Below, in pieces: positions 35,574 to 38,311 of a DNA stretch of 38,311 bases; within the stretch, counting starts at the first letter, position 1; the number at the start of each line of letters is the position of its first letter. The stretch spans positions 1 to 38,311 of the forward strand of contig JAKLKY010000016.1 in assembly GCA_023150415.1 (NCBI GenBank), written 5' to 3'. The notes under the pieces are model-generated. The model was given only the letters and a program-made list of their open reading frames with translations. It was not told the origin of the DNA and searched no databases. The translations under genes and the position numbers were made by a program. Source of the stretch: Alphaproteobacteria bacterium. Its GTDB lineage: Bacteria; Pseudomonadota; Alphaproteobacteria; Micavibrionales; Micavibrionaceae.

Positions 35574-35837
35574 TTAATCAATAGCATTTATTTCAAGCGC
35601 TAAGGCATGCAAACCCCTAGCAAAGAGAGGTTTAAGACAATCCATGACTGCCTTATGCTGTTCGATACGCTTCAGGCCTTTAAATTTTTGTGCCGCGATG
35701 CGCACTTTAAAATGCGTCTGCCCAGAACCATCGTCACCAGCATGACCGTGATGCTTATCGCTTTCATTAATTATACTTAAATGTGTGGGTAAAAAATTCT
35801 GTTCCAAGAGTTCTTGGATTTCTTTTTCGATGGTCAT
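35574..35837 (-). CDS. BolA family protein
   Basis: 87 residues. BolA fold: N-terminal helix IEKEIQELLEQNF, then THLSIINESDKHHGHAG with histidines that in this family help bind an iron-sulfur cluster together with a monothiol glutaredoxin, HFKVRIAAQKFKGLKRIEQHKAV (the class II-type DNA- or partner-binding helix region) and a final ALALEIN strand. Roles in iron-sulfur or iron homeostasis and morphology are described for the family. It is divergent from the J-domain gene over 84 bp, and this bolA neighbourhood is common in alphaproteobacteria. Confidence 0.92.
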   Translation of the reverse strand: MTIEKEIQELLEQNFLPTHLSIINESDKHHGHAGDDGSGQTHFKVRIAAQKFKGLKRIEQHKAVMDCLKPLFARGLHALALEINAID

Positions 35838-35921
35838 TTTTATTGCCTAAAATCTAGCTTGATTTGTGCCTTTGCGTTACCATATTGGGATGAGGGTGTT
35901 TAAAGCAAACATATTTAAAGA

Positions 35922-36512
35922 ATGCCAAAGATTTTTTTAAAGCCGAAATCTCCGGAATATGACGAGGGGCACACGCATACGCAAAGACAGCATTGTGACA
36001 TGCCTGGCTGTCGCGTGATCGGCGAATACCGTGCGCCAAAAGACCGCAGCCTGAAGGATTACTATCGTTTTTGCCTGGACCATGTGCGGGAATATAACGC
36101 CGCCTGGAATTTCTTCGCCGGGATGAGCGATACCGAAATGCAAGATGCGGCGGTGAATTCGCTGTACGGCGACCGCCCAACCTGGCGCTATGATATGGAT
36201 GGCATGGCCGACGCCCTGCGCCGCAAGGCCTGGCAGACCTATCATTTCACGGATCAGGAACCACCGCGCGCCAATACCGGGCGTAAGATCGAGGAAAAAA
36301 CGCCAGAAGCTGATGCCTTGGTAATTTTGGGGCTTGAGCCGCCGGTGACGCTCGATGACATCAAGCTGCGCTATAAAATGCTGGTCAAGCAACACCACCC
36401 CGATCTCAACGCCGGCTGCAAAGAATCGGAAGAGCTTCTCAAATCCGTTAATATGGCCTATACCATCCTTAAAATCGCCTATCAGAAATTTGAACAACTG
36501 CCGGAGCTCTAA
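35922..36512 (+). CDS. J-domain (DnaJ-like) protein next to cobS
   Basis: 196 residues. The J domain is at the C-terminus (about 131-192) with the essential HPD at 159-161 ([10 protein letters not shown]), so it should stimulate an Hsp70. The N-terminal part has a possible metal-binding pattern C25-x4-C30 and C51-x2-H54 (CDMPGC, FCLDHV). It shares one base with the cobS start (TAATG), implying coupled translation. From memory, J-domain protein, cobS and cobT form a conserved trio in many alphaproteobacteria, which suggests help in assembling the AAA+ complex, but this is inference. Confidence 0.88.
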   Translation: MPKIFLKPKSPEYDEGHTHTQRQHCDMPGCRVIGEYRAPKDRSLKDYYRFCLDHVREYNAAWNFFAGMSDTEMQDAAVNSLYGDRPTWRYDMDGMADALRRKAWQTYHFTDQEPPRANTGRKIEEKTPEADALVILGLEPPVTLDDIKLRYKMLVKQHHPDLNAGCKESEELLKSVNMAYTILKIAYQKFEQLPEL

Positions 36513-37462
36513 TGCACGCTGCTCTCCCCGATATCAAAGTTAATGTCCGCCAGACATTCGGTTTGGATGTGGATTGGGATGTACCTGCCTTTAGCGCGGC
36601 CAATGAAAACGTGCCTGATATCGATCCGACCTATCAATTCGACCACGACACAACGCTCGCTATCCTTGCGGGTTTTGCGCATAACCGGCGTGTGATGGTT
36701 CAGGGCTATCACGGCACCGGCAAATCCACCCACATTGAACAAGTCGCGGCACGCCTGAACTGGCCTTGCGTGCGCATAAACCTAGATTCGCATGTCAGCC
36801 GCGTCGACTTAATCGGCAAAGACGCGATCGTCATCCAGGACGGCCAACAAGTGACACAATGGAAAGAAGGTCTTTTGCCATGGTCCATTCAGAACCCGGT
36901 TGCGCTGGTGTTCGATGAATATGACGCTGGCCGCCCCGATGTCATGTTCGTCATCCAGCGCATTTTGGAATCTGAGGGGCGTCTGACATTGATCGACCAG
37001 AACAAGGTCATCCGCCCGCATCCCGCCTTCCGCCTGTTCGCCACGGCGAATTCGGTGGGGCTGGGCGACATGACGGGGTTGTACCACGGTACACAGCAAA
37101 TCAATCAGGCACAGATGGACCGCTGGAATATCGTTGTCGCGCTGAACTATCTGCCGCATGAGCAGGAAGTCGGAATCATGCTAGCCAAATTTCCCGCTCT
37201 TTCCGAGGACGAAAAGGCCGTAACCGACCGCATGGTGCGCATGGCCGATCTCACACGCAAAGGCTTTATCAATGGTGATCTTTCCACGCTGATGTCCCCA
37301 CGCACGGTCATTACCTGGATTGAGAACTGGCAAATCTTCAAAGACCGCGAACTCGCCTTCCGCCTGACATTCCTGAACAAATGCGACGAAACCGAACATC
37401 CCGTGATTGCCGAGATGTATCAAAGGGTGTTTGGGGTGGAGTTGTTTAAAAATCCTGTGTGA
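36512..37462 (+). CDS. cobS: Cobaltochelatase subunit CobS (AAA+ ATPase)
   Basis: MoxR-like AAA+ ATPase that, with CobT, forms the motor of the aerobic cobaltochelatase CobNST in cobalamin synthesis. 316 residues. Walker A is GYHGTGKS at 65-72, Walker B is [10 protein letters not shown] (near 128-137), and sensor/arginine regions LFATANSVG and PRTVITW follow. The N-terminal [18 protein letters not shown] is characteristic of CobS. No CobN is visible in the window; in lineages without full cobalamin synthesis, CobST is sometimes kept for unknown reasons, so the substrate complex cannot be settled here. Confidence 0.93.
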   Translation: MHAALPDIKVNVRQTFGLDVDWDVPAFSAANENVPDIDPTYQFDHDTTLAILAGFAHNRRVMVQGYHGTGKSTHIEQVAARLNWPCVRINLDSHVSRVDLIGKDAIVIQDGQQVTQWKEGLLPWSIQNPVALVFDEYDAGRPDVMFVIQRILESEGRLTLIDQNKVIRPHPAFRLFATANSVGLGDMTGLYHGTQQINQAQMDRWNIVVALNYLPHEQEVGIMLAKFPALSEDEKAVTDRMVRMADLTRKGFINGDLSTLMSPRTVITWIENWQIFKDRELAFRLTFLNKCDETEHPVIAEMYQRVFGVELFKNPV

Positions 37463-37474
37463 CGAAAGTATTTA

Positions 37475-37837
37475 TCAATCCGGTGAGGGATGATTGTTTT
37501 TCTCTCTCTCAATTCCTCGAGCAAAATCGCCAATAACGTTAGCCACGTGATAATAGCCTAATTTCGAGATGCGCCATAAAAGAGCCGCAACTGCGGCGTT
37601 ATCTTCTTTTGCGTTGACGGCAAACCTCTCCCCCCACGGTGCGGCAGAGTCTTTTTGCCAGGTCGATCGCAGAGCGGAATACGCGGTTGTTGCACCAAAA
37701 ATTATGGCCCCTGTAACCAGAGTACGGGTTGCAATCCATAGAGACGCCCTTGTAAATGCTCGTCGTAAAAAACCTGGCCTTTTTGGATTCTCTGGCGCAG
37801 AAACGGAACGCTGATTGCTCACGGGTGTATTTTTCAA
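37475..37837 (-). CDS. Small single-pass membrane protein between cobS and cobT
   Basis: 120 residues from a TTG at 37837, preferred because AAGGA lies 7 nt upstream; the frame opens earlier with another TTG (37900), but that codon is part of a promoter -35 box. A basic N-terminus (RRAFTRASLW) precedes one membrane helix at about 33-55 (TLVTGAIIFGATTAYSAL). The C-terminal half is hydrophilic and helical. I recognise no family. It runs opposite to the flanking cobS and cobT, which normally adjoin, so it looks like an inserted gene. Its own promoter and a 12-bp gap to cobS support independent expression. Confidence 0.6.
   Translation of the reverse strand: MKNTPVSNQRSVSAPENPKRPGFLRRAFTRASLWIATRTLVTGAIIFGATTAYSALRSTWQKDSAAPWGERFAVNAKEDNAAVAALLWRISKLGYYHVANVIGDFARGIEREKNNHPSPD
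37476..37501 (+). terminator. Possible terminator after cobS
   Basis: CAATC (37476-37480) pairs with GATTG (37492-37496), with partial pairing inside the loop, and is followed by TTTTT then a CT-repeat. It begins 14 bp after the cobS stop and overlaps the 3' end of the opposite-strand gene. The stem is short. Confidence 0.35.
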
Positions 37838-37870
37838 AGCAACTTCCTTAAAAATTGTTATATAACAGTC

Positions 37871-37900
37871 AGAATAAGCAGCGGAAGTTAATTTTGTCAA
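37871..37900 (-). promoter_or_regulatory. Sigma-70-like promoter for the gene between cobS and cobT
   Basis: On the minus strand a perfect -35 box TTGACA (37900-37895) is followed after 18 bases by TATTCT (37876-37871). The inferred start near 37864 lies 27 bases before the TTG start codon at 37837. The -35 box nearly touches the divergent cobT ATG at 37903. Confidence 0.45.
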
Positions 37901-37902
37901 AT

Positions 37903-38311
37903 ATGCACGAATCCTTCAAAAGTACCGTCTCCGCCACCACCCGCGCTTTGGCAGGGATGAAGGATCTTGAGATTGTATTCACCCCCCATGAAAATTTATT
38001 CGCGCGCAATCCTGTGCCGCCACGCCTGCGCCTGCCTTTGCCGGATGCGCAGCTATCGCCGCAAAGTCTGAGGCTTGCGCGTGGCGCGGCGGATGCACAA
38101 GCACTGTGGCTGGCGCACCATAGTGAAAAATTGCATCATCGCCTGCGCCCAACCCCACCCGATGCTGCCGCTGCGTTTGACGCGTTGGAACAGGCCCGCG
38201 TCGAAGCGCTGGGTGCCCGGCGTATGGACGGCGTCGCCAGCAATCTGCATCGCCTGCTGGATGAGAAATGCAAGCGCGCAGGCTATGACCATAGCAATAA
38301 GCAAGCCGACA
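37903..38311 (+). CDS. cobT: Cobaltochelatase subunit CobT (N-terminal part)
   Basis: The first 136 codons are in the window and the gene runs off the right edge; the family is about 600 residues. The N-terminal block resembles CobT: FKSTVSATTRALAGMKDLEIVF, PPRLRLPLP, then LRLARGAADAQALWLAHH and FDALEQARVEALGARRMDG. CobT pairs with CobS as the ATPase-VWA motor of cobaltochelatase; its acidic middle and VWA domain lie beyond the window. The ATG at 37903 has no clear ribosome site at ideal distance; a TTG at 37894 with GGAAG upstream is an alternative. Separation from cobS by an opposite-strand gene is unusual. Confidence 0.88.
   Translation, partial: MHESFKSTVSATTRALAGMKDLEIVFTPHENLFARNPVPPRLRLPLPDAQLSPQSLRLARGAADAQALWLAHHSEKLHHRLRPTPPDAAAAFDALEQARVEALGARRMDGVASNLHRLLDEKCKRAGYDHSNKQAD

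Overview
The window is a gene-dense chromosomal segment of an alphaproteobacterium. I infer this from protein-family content and neighbourhoods remembered from that class: prfA-prmC-DUF4167-clpB, divergent lysC/ubiG, a HIG1-type protein before etfBA, a small lipoprotein before lysA, a zinc-ribbon gene beside ftsEX, xerD near aroK-aroB-CNNM, and bolA/J-domain protein/cobS/cobT. The organism cannot be named from the sequence; an uncultured Rhodospirillales- or Micavibrio-like lineage is a guess. No tRNA, rRNA, CRISPR array, phage, insertion sequence or recognisable defence locus was found. No gene-free stretch exceeds 300 bases; the longest are about 227 bp (13441-13667) and 216 bp (2866-3081).

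Layout. 1-7.5 kb (minus strand): lysC, a RodZ-like protein, prfA, prmC, a DUF4167 protein and clpB (C-terminus beyond the left edge). 7.6-10.3 kb (plus): ubiG, a HIG1-type membrane protein, etfB, etfA. 10.3-14.4 kb: a pentapeptide-repeat protein (minus), a 50-residue lipoprotein overlapping lysA (plus), an orphan protein with a MbcA/ParS-like toxin-binding motif (minus), a degenerate palindromic repeat, and a zinc-ribbon membrane protein (minus). 14.4-18.2 kb (plus): an exported helical-repeat protein, ftsE, ftsX, a DUF218 protein and a PlsC-type acyltransferase. 18.2-22.3 kb (minus): a membrane-anchored parvulin, a MutT-type Nudix hydrolase, a methyltransferase, a chorismate mutase fused to a degenerate prephenate-dehydratase-like region, and prephenate dehydrogenase. 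22.4-28.0 kb (plus): secA, an alpha/beta hydrolase, an FAD oxidoreductase and an aldo/keto reductase. 27.9-31.0 kb (minus): aroK, aroB, a CNNM/CorC-type CBS protein. 31.0-35.1 kb (plus): a 45-residue membrane peptide, a 594-residue exported protein, xerD, accA. 35.0-38.3 kb: an RHH DNA-binding protein and bolA (minus), a J-domain protein, cobS and cobT (plus, right edge), with a small membrane protein on the opposite strand between cobS and cobT.

The genes serve translation termination, protein quality control and export, aspartate- and aromatic-family amino acid synthesis, fatty acid and phospholipid synthesis, quinone and electron-transfer metabolism, cell division and chromosome dimer resolution. 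The content is mostly ordinary core genome. I see no convincing new multi-gene system. The leads most worth checking are a cluster of exact DnaA-box 9-mers around the DUF4167 gene (possible origin or DnaA-binding locus), the orphan MbcA/ParS-like protein, two short genes joined by ATGA overlaps to their downstream partners, the FAD oxidoreductase/aldo-keto reductase pair behind secA, and 3' overlaps in five of six convergent gene pairs, one of 113 bp.
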